Shown in pieces: positions 28,944 through 39,623 of a stretch of 64,000 nt of DNA. The notes beneath the pieces are model-generated. The model ran no database searches, was not told the DNA's origin, and saw only the letters and a list, made by a program, of their open reading frames with translations. The position numbers were made by a program, and so were the translations under genes. This DNA is from a bacterium. GTDB lineage: Bacteria > Bdellovibrionota > UBA2428. The stretch spans positions 1 through 64,000 of the forward strand of contig JAACVK010000025.1 of assembly GCA_009991595.1 (NCBI GenBank), read 5' to 3'. Within the stretch, counting starts at the first letter, position 1, and the number at the start of each line of letters is the position of its first letter.

Positions 28944-29873
28944 CTACCCCCTTCTAAACAATTTATTCCCAGCCAGATCCAGCTCTCCTTTCGCTAAGAG
29001 CTTTGCAATCTGCTCAGACCACTCTGAAGCTTGAAAGCATTGATCAATTGATAACCCCTCTGGGGATCTCAACCTCTCTTCTATGCTTATCGGAAGAAAC
29101 TGTGCTTTTTCTGCAACATTTTTATCTTCTTCCAAACTCCAGCTCGATTTAGTCTCTACCTTTAAATTATATGAACTATGCAGTAGGGCGTCCAGTGAGC
29201 AATTTGTTAAGATTTGATTCAAATCCAAAGAAAGAGCATAACCCATTGAAATCATTTTGTTTGTTCCTTGACTCTGTGGATTTTTTGACGATCCCGGAAG
29301 TGCATAAACATCAATCCCCAAATCTGCGGCAATTTTAGCGCTCGCCCAAGTGCCTGATTTTTCGTTGGCCTCAATCACCACAACCACATCAGAAGCAGCA
29401 ACCAGCCACGCATTTCTCATTATCCAGTGATATTTCAATGGTTTAGAGTTTCCATGTGGCTCCAGCGCCTCAGGAGTAAAGATTGCACATCCCGATTGGC
29501 TTGAAATGCGCTGAAATAGCTGACTGTTTGAACGCGGACTTGGCCTAAGATTCGGCCCCACAACCCACGCTTGAGTGGAAAGCCCTTGCTCTAGAGCTGC
29601 CCAATGAGCACAAGCATCAATCCCCATAGCTCCTCCTGAAACAATGTTTACCTTTAAGGGGGCTAACTTTGAGACAAGCCACCGAGTGCTCATTTTTCCC
29701 CAGGCACTAGGGTGCCGAGTTCCAATGATGGCCACACTCGGTCGCGAGTAAACCTCGGGCTCGAAGCTGGATGCATTCACTAAAACTTGTTTTGACTTCA
29801 ACGTGCCGGGAAAGGCTCCTAATAATTGCGCAAGGCGAAAAGAGTGTTGGCTGGCTAAAATTCTTTTTTGCAT
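28944..29873 (-). CDS. dprA: DNA processing protein DprA-like
   Basis: VAIIGTRHPSAWGKMSTRWL, IVSGGAMGIDACAHWAAL, VVVIEANEKSGTWASAKIAADLGIDVYALPGSS. Confidence 0.88.
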   Translation of the reverse strand: MQKRILASQHSFRLAQLLGAFPGTLKSKQVLVNASSFEPEVYSRPSVAIIGTRHPSAWGKMSTRWLVSKLAPLKVNIVSGGAMGIDACAHWAALEQGLSTQAWVVGPNLRPSPRSNSQLFQRISSQSGCAIFTPEALEPHGNSKPLKYHWIMRNAWLVAASDVVVVIEANEKSGTWASAKIAADLGIDVYALPGSSKNPQSQGTNKMISMGYALSLDLNQILTNCSLDALLHSSYNLKVETKSSWSLEEDKNVAEKAQFLPISIEERLRSPEGLSIDQCFQASEWSEQIAKLLAKGELDLAGNKLFRRG

Positions 29874-29902
29874 AAGCCCAATGGCCGATGCAAGTTGCGG
29901 GC

Positions 29903-31117
29903 CTACTCGACGTAATCTGAAGCTAAAACTTCTCGATTAGATTCTACCACCCAAAAAGTGCCAACATCTTCATCACGATCAATCAAAACTGCTGAGGCAA
30001 CCCAATCTTTTTCCCTATATAAGTTGATGATTCCACCCAAGCTTGGACCGGTTGCTTCGTTGCTAAATTTAGCTCCAATTAGATAGTCCTCGGCACTCAA
30101 GGTGATGAGACTTGTATCAATGTTCACCAACTTAACTTCGTGCCGTCTTTCAGGACCAAGCACTTCGTTGTGAAGAGCCAACGGTGCTTGCGCAAAGGTT
30201 CTCATCACGATCAAATCTCCATGGGTGATTGACTCAAAAGATTGAGAAATCTCAGCATTTAGATCGTTCTCATTGATCATCTCTCTAACGGTAATAGTTC
30301 CAAGCCACCATAGAATCTTAGCACTTACTTTTCTAACCTCAGGATCTTTCATGCGAACAATGGCATATTCCCCAGGAGGGATGTCTTTAATTTGAAATTT
30401 ATCGCCTTTGCCAAAAACAATCTTGTTTCCAGAGCGATCATCGCGAGGAATTTTCGAAACCACTTCTGGCAAGTTCTTTAACAAAAAGCTTCTAAAGCGA
30501 TTAAAACCATTTTCAGAATCCTGAAGTGCGGAGCTAATTTTATCACTAAGCCCTCCCGCTTTTAAATGACCAACTAACGGAGGTAGATATAAATCATTAC
30601 GACCAGGAATTGCTTTGAAGGCCAGCATCGGCGCGCTGTTTCCATTGCCAGGTGTAAACAGCAGTTCTCTACCCGGCTTTAAGATGTGAGCATTGCCAAG
30701 AACGGCATTTAACTGCCACACTTTAGGCCAAAGATGAGGGTTTCCAAACAACCTTTCAGAAATCACCCACAAAGAGTCGCCTTTCTTAACCTTGTAAACC
30801 TTTTCATGATAGGGTCCAGCGTATCTTAACCAGCTTCGATCACTCATCTGAGGCCTCAAAGGCACTCGTGAAAACTTCTCCGAAGGTGGCAAGCTGGCAC
30901 CCGGGTCTTCCTCTAAACCAAAAGGCTTTCCGGAAGGTAGGCCTTGATCGAGTTCGGAAACGAGAACGTCTTGATCCTCTAAGGACGCGCCATCCTCTTC
31001 AAAAGAACGCTCTAACTCGAGAATGTCGTCTGGAATATCGCTAACAGAAGCGCCCTCATCTTGAGCGAAGCTAATGAATGCGCATAGCAGACATAAAATA
31101 GAAATTATTCTTTTCAT
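29903..31117 (-). CDS. Secreted LysM-domain protein
   Basis: Signal peptide MKRIISILCLLCAFISFA; KVYKVKKGDSLWVISERLFGNPHLWPKVWQLN LysM. ATG overlaps the upstream stop (TAATG). Confidence 0.85.
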   Translation of the reverse strand: MKRIISILCLLCAFISFAQDEGASVSDIPDDILELERSFEEDGASLEDQDVLVSELDQGLPSGKPFGLEEDPGASLPPSEKFSRVPLRPQMSDRSWLRYAGPYHEKVYKVKKGDSLWVISERLFGNPHLWPKVWQLNAVLGNAHILKPGRELLFTPGNGNSAPMLAFKAIPGRNDLYLPPLVGHLKAGGLSDKISSALQDSENGFNRFRSFLLKNLPEVVSKIPRDDRSGNKIVFGKGDKFQIKDIPPGEYAIVRMKDPEVRKVSAKILWWLGTITVREMINENDLNAEISQSFESITHGDLIVMRTFAQAPLALHNEVLGPERRHEVKLVNIDTSLITLSAEDYLIGAKFSNEATGPSLGGIINLYREKDWVASAVLIDRDEDVGTFWVVESNREVLASDYVE

Positions 31118-31572
31118 TATTCCTTCTCCAACTCTAAAAGCCTCAGTTTTGCCTGTGCCGCCGCGGAACTCTTTGGATAAACTCGAACAATGGCAGCCCA
31201 TTGAATTTTTGCCTCTCGAGGGTTATTCATTTTCTTTAAACAATTTCCCATTTCAAGAGCGGCTTGAGGTCTCATATCGCTCCTTTTGTCAGAGAACACT
31301 TTTCTAAACTCCAATATTGCTTGTTCAAAGAGCTCTTGGCGTTGATAAATCTCACCCAGATGAAAATGAGCGTTGTCGCTCAGGCCATGACTTGGATATC
31401 GACGCAAAAAATCCATCCAGGAAATTTTTGCCTTCTCTTCAAATCCATCGACAGAAAGTTTCTTAGCTCGATCAAAATCACGTTGAACATCCGTATCTAA
31501 ACTTGAAGAGACTTCGGCAGACGTATGCATCGCAAACAAAAGAAGAAAAAATAGAAACTTTTTCATTTCCAC
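31117..31572 (-). CDS. Secreted TPR protein (YbgF-like)
   Basis: DNAHFHLGEIYQRQELFEQAILEFRKVF...RPQAALEMGNCLKKMNNPREAKIQWAAIVRVYPKS. Confidence 0.75.
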   Translation of the reverse strand: MEMKKFLFFLLLFAMHTSAEVSSSLDTDVQRDFDRAKKLSVDGFEEKAKISWMDFLRRYPSHGLSDNAHFHLGEIYQRQELFEQAILEFRKVFSDKRSDMRPQAALEMGNCLKKMNNPREAKIQWAAIVRVYPKSSAAAQAKLRLLELEKE

Positions 31573-31669
31573 TCTATTGTCCTATAAGCTTATAGCTTTA
31601 AGCAAAGCCTTAGAGCTTTAGAATGCGTCAAACACTTGTCAAAAGCGAATAGCTTGAGAAGGTAAGTTG

Positions 31670-33190
31670 TTATTTTTCAAAAGTTAAAAATACACTCGAG
31701 CTTGGGTCAAGAACCCCAGCGTCCATACCTAAGAGCATTCTGGCGCCGGTTGTATAAAACCAAACGGCTTGAGAAAAACTAAAACGCTCACGTTCATTGG
31801 GATGAGTCACCGCAGCCTGAATGTTTCGCATAGGATCCCACAAACTAATAGGAGCATCCGTCCCCATCAAACAAGGAACTTTTTGCTGTAGAATTCCTCC
31901 TGCTCTATAGGCAAGTTTGGACATTCTATTCTTGCCCAGGCGAGATAGTATAAAGCTATCGTCATCAATTCGGTGGCAAGGCTGAGCACAAATACTCCAA
32001 AAGCCCTGGCGAGCAATTTCATCAATCTGATCATCTCTTAAAACTTGGGCATGTTCAATTCGATGTAAAGTCTTCGGCAATTTTGTGCTTCCATCATTTT
32101 TAACTCGACTCATCATAGGGCTTTCTAAAACTTTGCCCAATTTAATCACCTGGTCCGTAGAAGCATCCCCTATTGAATGAAAGCTCAGGTGAAAACCCTT
32201 TTGCAGAGCAACCTTGGCAGCCTCGAGTAATTCGGAAAACTCATACTGAGCCAGGCCCGATCCTCCACCATCAGAATAAGGAGATTTCAACCAAGCAGTT
32301 TTCGAGCCCAAAGAGCCATCCAAATATCTTTTCCAATGTCTTACAGAAAAAGACGCCCTTTTCTCCATAGGCCCCAGAGCCATTCGATTGCATATCTCAA
32401 AAGGACCTCTTGCGATCGTTTTCTGAGCATGTCTCTCATCAAGAACACCCATCACATCAAGCAACAGGGCGCCTTCTTCGCATAAAGATTCAAACAAGCC
32501 GATGTCCGTATCCGTCATACTCATTTCGGAAAGAGTAGAAATCCCCATTGCTATCAACTCTTGCTGGAAGGTTTTATAGGTCTTTTTAAGGGCATCTAAT
32601 TTCAATGGGGCAGGGATGCTTTCCAACAGGTCAAAGTATTGCTTTTCTACAATGAAGCTCGGCATGGATTCACGAGAAAAAAGCTCCTTAAAAGACTGAT
32701 TGACGATCGCACTATGACCGCAAGTTCGAGCGGCCAATATGGGATAGTGATTCGGCATTCTCCTAGAGACAGCGCGAATAAAACTTTCCAAATCAACATT
32801 GATTCTAGATTCATCCCAATCGAAAGCCCTAATAATCCCGTCATCGCCGGGCTGAGCCTCCAAAAGAAGATTAAGAACTTCATCAACACCTTTAGCCTGA
32901 CTCAAATCAACACAATTTCTTCTCTGACAACACCACACACTGTGAGCATGAGTTTCGAAGTATCCCTTGTGTAAGATGGGCATGTTAGATTCCGGGGCAA
33001 GATCCAGCTCTCTCAAATCATCAATAGCGAACCAGCTATCACCAATATCCCTGAGCGAGGCTTCGTAGACCCTCTCCTGAAAATGCAACCCAGTCGAGTC
33101 ACTTGGGTGTTGAATTCTAACTGTTTTCACAACCCTTAGTTTAGCTGCATCTGGTGAAAAGTTGTAGTATGAAGGAGTCATATATGGCAC
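31670..33190 (-). CDS. Amidohydrolase family protein (YtcJ-like); 5' end uncertain
   Basis: GYFETHAHSVW (HxH), FHSIGDASTDQ, LHRIEHAQVL, LMGTDAPISLWDP. A GTG near 33130 is an alternative start that avoids overlap with pfkA. Confidence 0.85.
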   Translation of the reverse strand: MPYMTPSYYNFSPDAAKLRVVKTVRIQHPSDSTGLHFQERVYEASLRDIGDSWFAIDDLRELDLAPESNMPILHKGYFETHAHSVWCCQRRNCVDLSQAKGVDEVLNLLLEAQPGDDGIIRAFDWDESRINVDLESFIRAVSRRMPNHYPILAARTCGHSAIVNQSFKELFSRESMPSFIVEKQYFDLLESIPAPLKLDALKKTYKTFQQELIAMGISTLSEMSMTDTDIGLFESLCEEGALLLDVMGVLDERHAQKTIARGPFEICNRMALGPMEKRASFSVRHWKRYLDGSLGSKTAWLKSPYSDGGGSGLAQYEFSELLEAAKVALQKGFHLSFHSIGDASTDQVIKLGKVLESPMMSRVKNDGSTKLPKTLHRIEHAQVLRDDQIDEIARQGFWSICAQPCHRIDDDSFILSRLGKNRMSKLAYRAGGILQQKVPCLMGTDAPISLWDPMRNIQAAVTHPNERERFSFSQAVWFYTTGARMLLGMDAGVLDPSSSVFLTFEK

Positions 33191-34224
33191 CTAAACGAAT
33201 TGGAATCCTAACAGGTGGTGGAGACTGTCCCGGGCTAAATGCCGTTATCCGTGCAATTGTCCGAAAAAGTCTCCCCAGAGGCTATGAAGTCTACGGTCTT
33301 TTAGATGGCTGGTCCGGACTCCTTAAGAAAAATTTCAAAAAGTTAGACTATCCTGACGTCAGCGGCATTATTCATGTAGGTGGAACCATTATTGGGACCT
33401 CTAGAACCAACGTCTATAAAGACGAAGAAACAATCAAAGAAGCTTTCAAGAATTTTAAAGAACTTGGCCTTCACGGACTGATTGCTATTGGTGGAGAGGG
33501 GACCCTTACGGTTTCTCATAAAATGTTCGAACGTGGAATGAACATCGTAGGCGCTCCAAAAACTATCGATAATGACATCAATGAAACAGATTTCACCTTC
33601 GGCTTTGATACGGCTGTAGAGGTTGCAACCGAAGCCATTGACCGACTTCACACAACTGCAGAAAGTCACAAACGCGTGATGGTGGTCGAAGTCATGGGTC
33701 GGCACGCTGGCTGGATTGCCTCTTTTGCTGGTCTTGCTGGCGGAGCTGATGTCATTCTGGTCCCCGAACATGATACAAGCCTTGAACAGGTTTGCAACTC
33801 CATTGAAACAAGAAAAAAGCGAGGGAAAGTTTTTTCAATTGTTGTTGTGGCCGAAGGCGCTTCTTTAATAAAGGATGGAAAAAAGATATCTGTTCACAAA
33901 TCTAGAGTCGATGATTTTGGACGACATCAACTAGGTGGCGTTGGACAACTTTTAGCAGACGAGATTGAAAAAAAGATCAACATGGAAGCAAGGGTGACCG
34001 TCCTAGGACACATTCAAAGAGGAGGCACACCGACAGCTCATGACCGAGTGCTTGCTACTCGCTACGGTGCTTATGCCGCCGACTTAATCCACGAAGAAAA
34101 ATGGGGCCATATGGCTTCTATTCTTAACAACAAGCTGACCGCCGTTCCCTTGGCCAAAGCAGTCGCCACGCTCAAAACACTGCCTGATGAATACTGGAAG
34201 CTCATTCAAGAATTTTCGGAGTGA
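33184..34224 (+). CDS. pfkA: 6-phosphofructokinase
   Basis: RIGILTGGGDCPGLNAVIRAIV, GGEGTL, APKTIDNDINETDFTFGFDTAV, EVMGRHAGW. GGAG Shine-Dalgarno before ATG 33184. Confidence 0.95.
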   Translation: MAPKRIGILTGGGDCPGLNAVIRAIVRKSLPRGYEVYGLLDGWSGLLKKNFKKLDYPDVSGIIHVGGTIIGTSRTNVYKDEETIKEAFKNFKELGLHGLIAIGGEGTLTVSHKMFERGMNIVGAPKTIDNDINETDFTFGFDTAVEVATEAIDRLHTTAESHKRVMVVEVMGRHAGWIASFAGLAGGADVILVPEHDTSLEQVCNSIETRKKRGKVFSIVVVAEGASLIKDGKKISVHKSRVDDFGRHQLGGVGQLLADEIEKKINMEARVTVLGHIQRGGTPTAHDRVLATRYGAYAADLIHEEKWGHMASILNNKLTAVPLAKAVATLKTLPDEYWKLIQEFSE

Positions 34225-34227
34225 TAC

Positions 34228-34980
34228 TTGGAAAGTAATCCCACAAAACAAAAAGATTTAAGTCTCGTTATTCCTTGCTACAACGAGTCTCCACACATTG
34301 AAGCCTCCGTTAAAGAAATTCTCTTTTGTTTAAGTTTGGCAAACATCGACTGGGAAATCATCTTGATTAACGACTGCTCTCCAGACAACACCCTAGAGCT
34401 ATTGCAGCAAATCGAAAAATGGGACTCTCGCATTCAAGTTTTGAACAACGAGAAAAACCTAGGTCGTGGAGCCACGGTCGAAAAAGGGTTTAAAGCAAGC
34501 CAAGCTCAAGTGGTTGGCTACATTGACATAGATCTATCGACCTCGCCCGTCTACATCCCTTATTTTGTAAAAAAGATCCAATCCGGAGAGCTAGACGTTG
34601 CCACCGCTTTTAGGATTTACCAAGTCACTCTTTTCAACATTCATCAAACGTTTATTAGAACGGTCTTATCTATAGGATATAGATACATATCCCATTGGAT
34701 GTTGGGTCACACTTTCAAAGACACCGAAGCCGGCTACAAGTTTTTTAATCGAGAAAAACTATTACCAGTCCTCGAGCAAATTCAAGACAATCATTGGTTT
34801 TGGGACACTGAGGTGATGATTTTCTCAAAACGCCTAGGCCTTAAGGCTCAAGAAATCGATACTCTTTTTGATAGAAAACCGGAAAAGAAATCGACCGTAA
34901 AAATCTTCTCTGACACCAGAGACTATCTAATGAATCTAAGAAAGCTTCGACGACGCTTGAAAACGTTTGCGCAAACATAA
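34228..34980 (+). CDS. Glycosyltransferase family 2 (DPM1-like)
   Basis: LSLVIPCYNESPHIEASVKEIL, ILINDCSPDNTLELL, GYIDIDLSTSP; TTG start 3 nt after the pfkA stop. Confidence 0.9.
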   Translation: MESNPTKQKDLSLVIPCYNESPHIEASVKEILFCLSLANIDWEIILINDCSPDNTLELLQQIEKWDSRIQVLNNEKNLGRGATVEKGFKASQAQVVGYIDIDLSTSPVYIPYFVKKIQSGELDVATAFRIYQVTLFNIHQTFIRTVLSIGYRYISHWMLGHTFKDTEAGYKFFNREKLLPVLEQIQDNHWFWDTEVMIFSKRLGLKAQEIDTLFDRKPEKKSTVKIFSDTRDYLMNLRKLRRRLKTFAQT

Positions 34981-34986
34981 AAAGCT

Positions 34987-35922
34987 TCATTCACCAACTT
35001 TAATGACTTCGGTTTCTAACTCAACTTTAAACTCTGAAAACACCTTCTTCTGAATCTTCTTAATTAAGGTCTCGACGTCCTTAGAGGTTGCATTTCCTAG
35101 ATTAAGAATAAAATTAGCGTGCTTAAGAGAAACCTGAGCTCCACCAACGCAAGTGCCCTTAAGATTACAAGCTTCAATGAGACGCCCTGCTCCTCGACGA
35201 GATTTTTCTGGATTCTTAAACACGCTTCCACAATTAGGAAGCTCCAAAGGTTGTTTTCCCCCTCTGTATTTTAAGATTTCATCCATTTTTTCTTGTATCT
35301 CTTTTCGAGAAGAAACGTGCCTCAAGCGGAGGCATGCGCTAACCACAATGGCACCACCAGCAAACAACTCTTCACCATGTCCTCTATATTTAAACCCCAA
35401 GGCTTCGACTGGCTTTTCATAAAACCCTTTTCCTACACGAAAGAATCTAACAGATTCAATCACCTCAGAGTAAGAACCCCACTTGGTTCCAGCGTTCATA
35501 TAAACGGCGCCACCAAGTGTTCCTGGAATTCCTGCAGAAAACTCGACTCCGCTTAACTTGTTTTCGAGAGCAAAATCTACAAGAGCGGCTTTAGTGCAGT
35601 GAGCAGGCACGTTCAAAGTGACCTCTTTGCCGTTATCCATTAGAAACTGAATCTCATCCTCTTTACCTGCACCAAGGAATACAACTACGCCCCTAATACC
35701 CTTGTCGCCCACAAGAAGATTGCTACCCGCGCCCAGAACTGCAAAGGGAAGCTGTTCCCTTTTAGCAATTTCGGCGGCTAAGGCTAAATCTTTTTCACCA
35801 TCAGGAAATAATAAACAATCGGCCGGTCCGCCAATTCGAAAAGCTACATAAGGTGCCAGCACTTCATTAAGCAAAATCTTGCCTTTAAAGTCGGAAAAAA
35901 GTCTTTGAAAATCAACGTTCAT
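34987..35922 (-). CDS. murB: UDP-N-acetylenolpyruvoylglucosamine reductase
   Basis: RIGGPADCLLFP, VLGAGSNLLVGDKGIRGVV, GIPGTLGGAVYMNAG, NCGSVFKNP. Confidence 0.96.
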   Translation of the reverse strand: MNVDFQRLFSDFKGKILLNEVLAPYVAFRIGGPADCLLFPDGEKDLALAAEIAKREQLPFAVLGAGSNLLVGDKGIRGVVVFLGAGKEDEIQFLMDNGKEVTLNVPAHCTKAALVDFALENKLSGVEFSAGIPGTLGGAVYMNAGTKWGSYSEVIESVRFFRVGKGFYEKPVEALGFKYRGHGEELFAGGAIVVSACLRLRHVSSRKEIQEKMDEILKYRGGKQPLELPNCGSVFKNPEKSRRGAGRLIEACNLKGTCVGGAQVSLKHANFILNLGNATSKDVETLIKKIQKKVFSEFKVELETEVIKVGE

Positions 35923-37324
35923 TCACTAATGCAAGCGCAACCGTATTGATATCGCCAGCCCCTAAGACAAAAACTCCATCCCCTGCGCTCAACTCCCCCT
36001 GTTGAATCAAGCCCCGAATTTGCTCAGCAATCGCCTCTTTTGATGGGAGGTAGGAGCCCTTAGCTCCTTTTATATTCTCGAAAAACTTCTCTTTGTCATA
36101 CATTTCTACCCATGGCTCACGAATTTCACTAGCCGGATAAATATCTGTTGTAAAAACGTAGTCAGCGTCTTTGAAGCAAGACACAAAATCATCCCAGCAT
36201 TGTTTGGTTCTAGAGAATCTATGCGGTTGAAAAACAACCGCTAATCTTTTCCCATTAAAAACCGACCGTGCAGCCTCAAGGGTTGCAGTAATTTCAGTAG
36301 GATGATGAGCATAGTCTTCGTAAATCTTCACACCCGAAAGCTCGCCTTTCAGCTCAAAACGGCGACGAACGCCACTAAAGCTCTTTAATGAATTGCGTAT
36401 GACTTCTTTGCTCACACCCAATTCCATAGCTAGTATGGCCGCACCAGAAGCATTTAATAGATTATGAAGGCCAGGAACAGAGAGCTCAAAACTTAAAACC
36501 GTTTCCTTAAAAGAAGAAGATCTTGTCTTTAAACTAACCGATTTGACCCCAGAATCCTTAGTCTCTTTCACCAACAAAAAGTCAGGCTCTTGCTCCGGAG
36601 AAAAGCCATACCAAACTCGAGGCTTATTAAAATGCTTTGAAAGTTTTCTTAACTCAGGACTATCGGAACAAAGAATGGCCTTACCATAAAAAGGAATATG
36701 ATCTAAAAAGTCGCTAAAAGCTTTGCATACGCTGGCAAAATCTCCATAATGGTCTAGGTGTTCTGCATCAATGTTAGTGATCACGCAAAACTCAGGCATT
36801 AACTTCAAAAAGGTGCCGTCACTTTCATCTGCTTCAGCCAACAACCAATCGCCACCACCCCATGCAACATTAGAACCAATCGCATCAAAGCGCCCGCCAA
36901 TAACCAAAGTGGGATCAATGCCAGCGTTTTTGAGTATAAGTCCCAGCATCGCAGTCGTAGTTGTTTTGCCGTGACTTCCGGCAATAGCAATCCCTCTTTT
37001 AAGGCGCATAAGCTCTCCGAGCATTTCAGCCCGACGAATAATCGGAATATGAAGCCTATTCGCAGCGATTATCTCAGGATTGTTTTTAGAAACTGCAGTT
37101 GAATAAACAACAACGTCTGGCTTCACTTTTTCGATGAACCTTTCAGAATGGGCTAGTTCTATATCAGCACCCAGCTCTTTCAATCTCAACACCGAGTCTG
37201 AATCCTTAATATCCGAACCGGAAACATTATGCCCTAACTCCATGAGAATCTCAGCAAGACCAGACATACCTATTCCACCAATTCCAATGAAATGAACTCG
37301 TCTTTGTCGCGCTGTTATGGCCAT
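35912..37324 (-). CDS. murC: UDP-N-acetylmuramate--L-alanine ligase
   Basis: VHFIGIGGIGMSGLAEIL, AGSHGKTTTTAML, EADESDGTFL, NIDAEHLDHYG, YEDYAHHPTEI. Confidence 0.97.
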   Translation of the reverse strand: MAITARQRRVHFIGIGGIGMSGLAEILMELGHNVSGSDIKDSDSVLRLKELGADIELAHSERFIEKVKPDVVVYSTAVSKNNPEIIAANRLHIPIIRRAEMLGELMRLKRGIAIAGSHGKTTTTAMLGLILKNAGIDPTLVIGGRFDAIGSNVAWGGGDWLLAEADESDGTFLKLMPEFCVITNIDAEHLDHYGDFASVCKAFSDFLDHIPFYGKAILCSDSPELRKLSKHFNKPRVWYGFSPEQEPDFLLVKETKDSGVKSVSLKTRSSSFKETVLSFELSVPGLHNLLNASGAAILAMELGVSKEVIRNSLKSFSGVRRRFELKGELSGVKIYEDYAHHPTEITATLEAARSVFNGKRLAVVFQPHRFSRTKQCWDDFVSCFKDADYVFTTDIYPASEIREPWVEMYDKEKFFENIKGAKGSYLPSKEAIAEQIRGLIQQGELSAGDGVFVLGAGDINTVALALVNER

Positions 37325-37334
37325 AGGACCTTTC

Positions 37335-38447
37335 TTAAACTTTCTCAGCTAAATTGGAAAGTATCTTCTTAGCGATGTCTTCACCAGCATTGGGCCTAGA
37401 AAAAGCTTTAAAACTCTCGCTGAGCCTGAGTCTCATTTTTAAACTTTTCTCAGACAAAATCAAATCCCTCAGTAGAGCACTCAGCTGTTTTTGAAAGCCT
37501 TCGCCTTCTTCAACCACTCTAACAGCGCCTTGCTTCTCTAAAAGCAAAGCATTAATCTTTTGATGATCATCAGCAGCATATGGATAAGGAACAAGCACTG
37601 TAGGTAAAGCCACCAGAGACAATTCAGAGATTGTCATAGCGCCGGCTCGAGCAATAGCCAAATCCGCCACGCTTAATAGCTTCGGCATATCTTTTACAAA
37701 TCCATAGATTCGACATTTTTTTTGAAGCCCGAGTTTTGCAGACAACTCATTAGCAAAATCAATGTTCTTAGAGCCAGCTTGCAAAATCAAGTTTAAAGAC
37801 TTGTCCCATTGAAGCAATTCATTAAATACTTCTAAGCCTGTTTCACAAAGACTCTTGGCCCCCTGTGAACCTCCAAGAATGACGATGGTCTTTACCTTGC
37901 TCTTAATTGAAACAAGAGCAAAGCTATTGGCAGTTGGATTACCAAGATCCTCAGTTTTTTCTGGAAACAACTCTTTCGCATCAGACCCCGGGATAGTTGT
38001 TATAAGGCGTGCATATTTTCCCAGAATCCGATTTGCAATTCCCGTTTTAATATTAGGTTCATGTATAAAAATAGGAACACGAAACAAAATTCCCACCATC
38101 ACAACCGGCATGGACACGTATCCGCCCAAGGAAACAACCGCGGTAGGTCTACCAAAGATTAGAATGTTCCATATGGGAGGCCAGATAGACAAAAGTAAAG
38201 ACAAAACACCTAAACCCTTATCCAGCAGGCTCTTGCCCTTCCAGGGCTTAGCGGAAACAAACTTTAAATCTCTTCCTGCCTGCGGAATCAGTTTTGCCTC
38301 TAGACGGTCCTTTGTGCCCCAAAATAGAAATTTCGAAGTGCTCGCCCTTTCTGAGACAGCCACCTCCAATTGATTAGCAATTTGTAGTCCTGGAATAATA
38401 TGCCCACCCGTTCCAGCGGCGACCACCCAAAATCTAAAGGAGGCCAT
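37335..38447 (-). CDS. murG: UDP-N-acetylglucosamine transferase MurG
   Basis: VVAAGTGGHIIPGLQIA, HEPNIKTGIANRILG, GGSQGAKSL, RAGAMTISEL; start chosen at MASFRFW. Confidence 0.95.
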   Translation of the reverse strand: MASFRFWVVAAGTGGHIIPGLQIANQLEVAVSERASTSKFLFWGTKDRLEAKLIPQAGRDLKFVSAKPWKGKSLLDKGLGVLSLLLSIWPPIWNILIFGRPTAVVSLGGYVSMPVVMVGILFRVPIFIHEPNIKTGIANRILGKYARLITTIPGSDAKELFPEKTEDLGNPTANSFALVSIKSKVKTIVILGGSQGAKSLCETGLEVFNELLQWDKSLNLILQAGSKNIDFANELSAKLGLQKKCRIYGFVKDMPKLLSVADLAIARAGAMTISELSLVALPTVLVPYPYAADDHQKINALLLEKQGAVRVVEEGEGFQKQLSALLRDLILSEKSLKMRLRLSESFKAFSRPNAGEDIAKKILSNLAEKV

Positions 38448-38501
38448 TACAAAAGCTCCGTTGAACAAAATGAAACCTAAGGGCAATCTGCTTTATTAGA
38501 A

Positions 38502-39623
38502 TCATGGACTAGACTTTAGCCTATCTCCGCTTGAAACTGACAGAATCAAGCCACATAAAATTAGGGTCGCCAACAACGACGATCCCCCATTAGAAACGAA
38601 GGGTAGGGGAAGCCCCTTTGTTGGCAGTAGCCCCATAATGATCGATAAATTTAAAACAATCTGAAGGCCGAGCAATGTGCTACATCCAGCGGCAAGCAAG
38701 AATCCACTCTTACTTTGAGCTCTCGCTCCTATGAGTAAACCTCTAAAAATCAAAAAAGCAAAAAGACACAAAAGAGCAACGAAAAAAATAAAACCAAGTT
38801 CTTCAGCTACAACTGAGCCGATAAAATCCGTGTGCACTTCAGGTAGAAAATATAGTTTCTCCTGGCTATTCCCCAGCCCTTGCCCCCAAAGACCCCCTTT
38901 AAAAAAGCCCGTAAAAGACTGCACAATTTGGTAACTAGTGTTCTGGGGGTCATGCCACGGATCCAAGAAGGCGAGCATTCTTCGCTTTCTATACTCAGCG
39001 CCCATTATCAGAAAATACAAAACAGGAAGTGAACCCACTATAAAAACCGCTAAATAAGATACTCGGGCTCCCGCAAGAAAAAGCATAGCGAGAGTGATCA
39101 CCCCCAACACAACTGCATTGCCTAAATCTGGTTGAGCCAACAAAAAGATGAGCATCGAACCACACACAACAAACATGGGCAGTATTCCATAGGTAAAAGT
39201 TTTTACTTGATCGCCTTTTTTTGAAAGCGCCCAACTCATGTAAAGAACACAAGCGATTTTAGCAAACTCAGCTGGCTGAAAACGTAGCCAACCTATTTTC
39301 AACCAACGAACAGCTCCATTAGCTTCGTCGCCAATACCGCTTACCAACAAAAGTGAGAAACAAAGCAGAGAGATGATGACCAGAGGTGCCCCCAGCCGAC
39401 AAAAGCGTTGATAATTTCCACCCTGGATAATCGTCATAGCAAGCAGGCCCAAGAGAGCAAACGAACCTTGGCGCTTTAAATAATAGAAACTGTCACCAAA
39501 CTTTTCAGAGGCCATCACACAAGTGGCTGAATAAAGAAAAACTAAGCCCAAAACAAGAAGTGCGATTGTGGCTAGAAGAAAAGGTAGATCCGCCTTTTCC
39601 CAACGTCTAAAAAATGAATTCAT
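38502..39623 (-). CDS. ftsW: FtsW, SEDS-family glycosyltransferase
   Basis: Multi-TM; GQGLGNSQEKLYFLPEVHTDFIGSVVAEELGF; GLPLPFVSNGGSSLLATL. Confidence 0.95.
   Translation of the reverse strand: MNSFFRRWEKADLPFLLATIALLVLGLVFLYSATCVMASEKFGDSFYYLKRQGSFALLGLLAMTIIQGGNYQRFCRLGAPLVIISLLCFSLLLVSGIGDEANGAVRWLKIGWLRFQPAEFAKIACVLYMSWALSKKGDQVKTFTYGILPMFVVCGSMLIFLLAQPDLGNAVVLGVITLAMLFLAGARVSYLAVFIVGSLPVLYFLIMGAEYRKRRMLAFLDPWHDPQNTSYQIVQSFTGFFKGGLWGQGLGNSQEKLYFLPEVHTDFIGSVVAEELGFIFFVALLCLFAFLIFRGLLIGARAQSKSGFLLAAGCSTLLGLQIVLNLSIIMGLLPTKGLPLPFVSNGGSSLLATLILCGLILSVSSGDRLKSSP

Noticed and set aside
37855-38373. 172-aa plus-strand ORF
   Set aside because: Antisense to murG; spurious.
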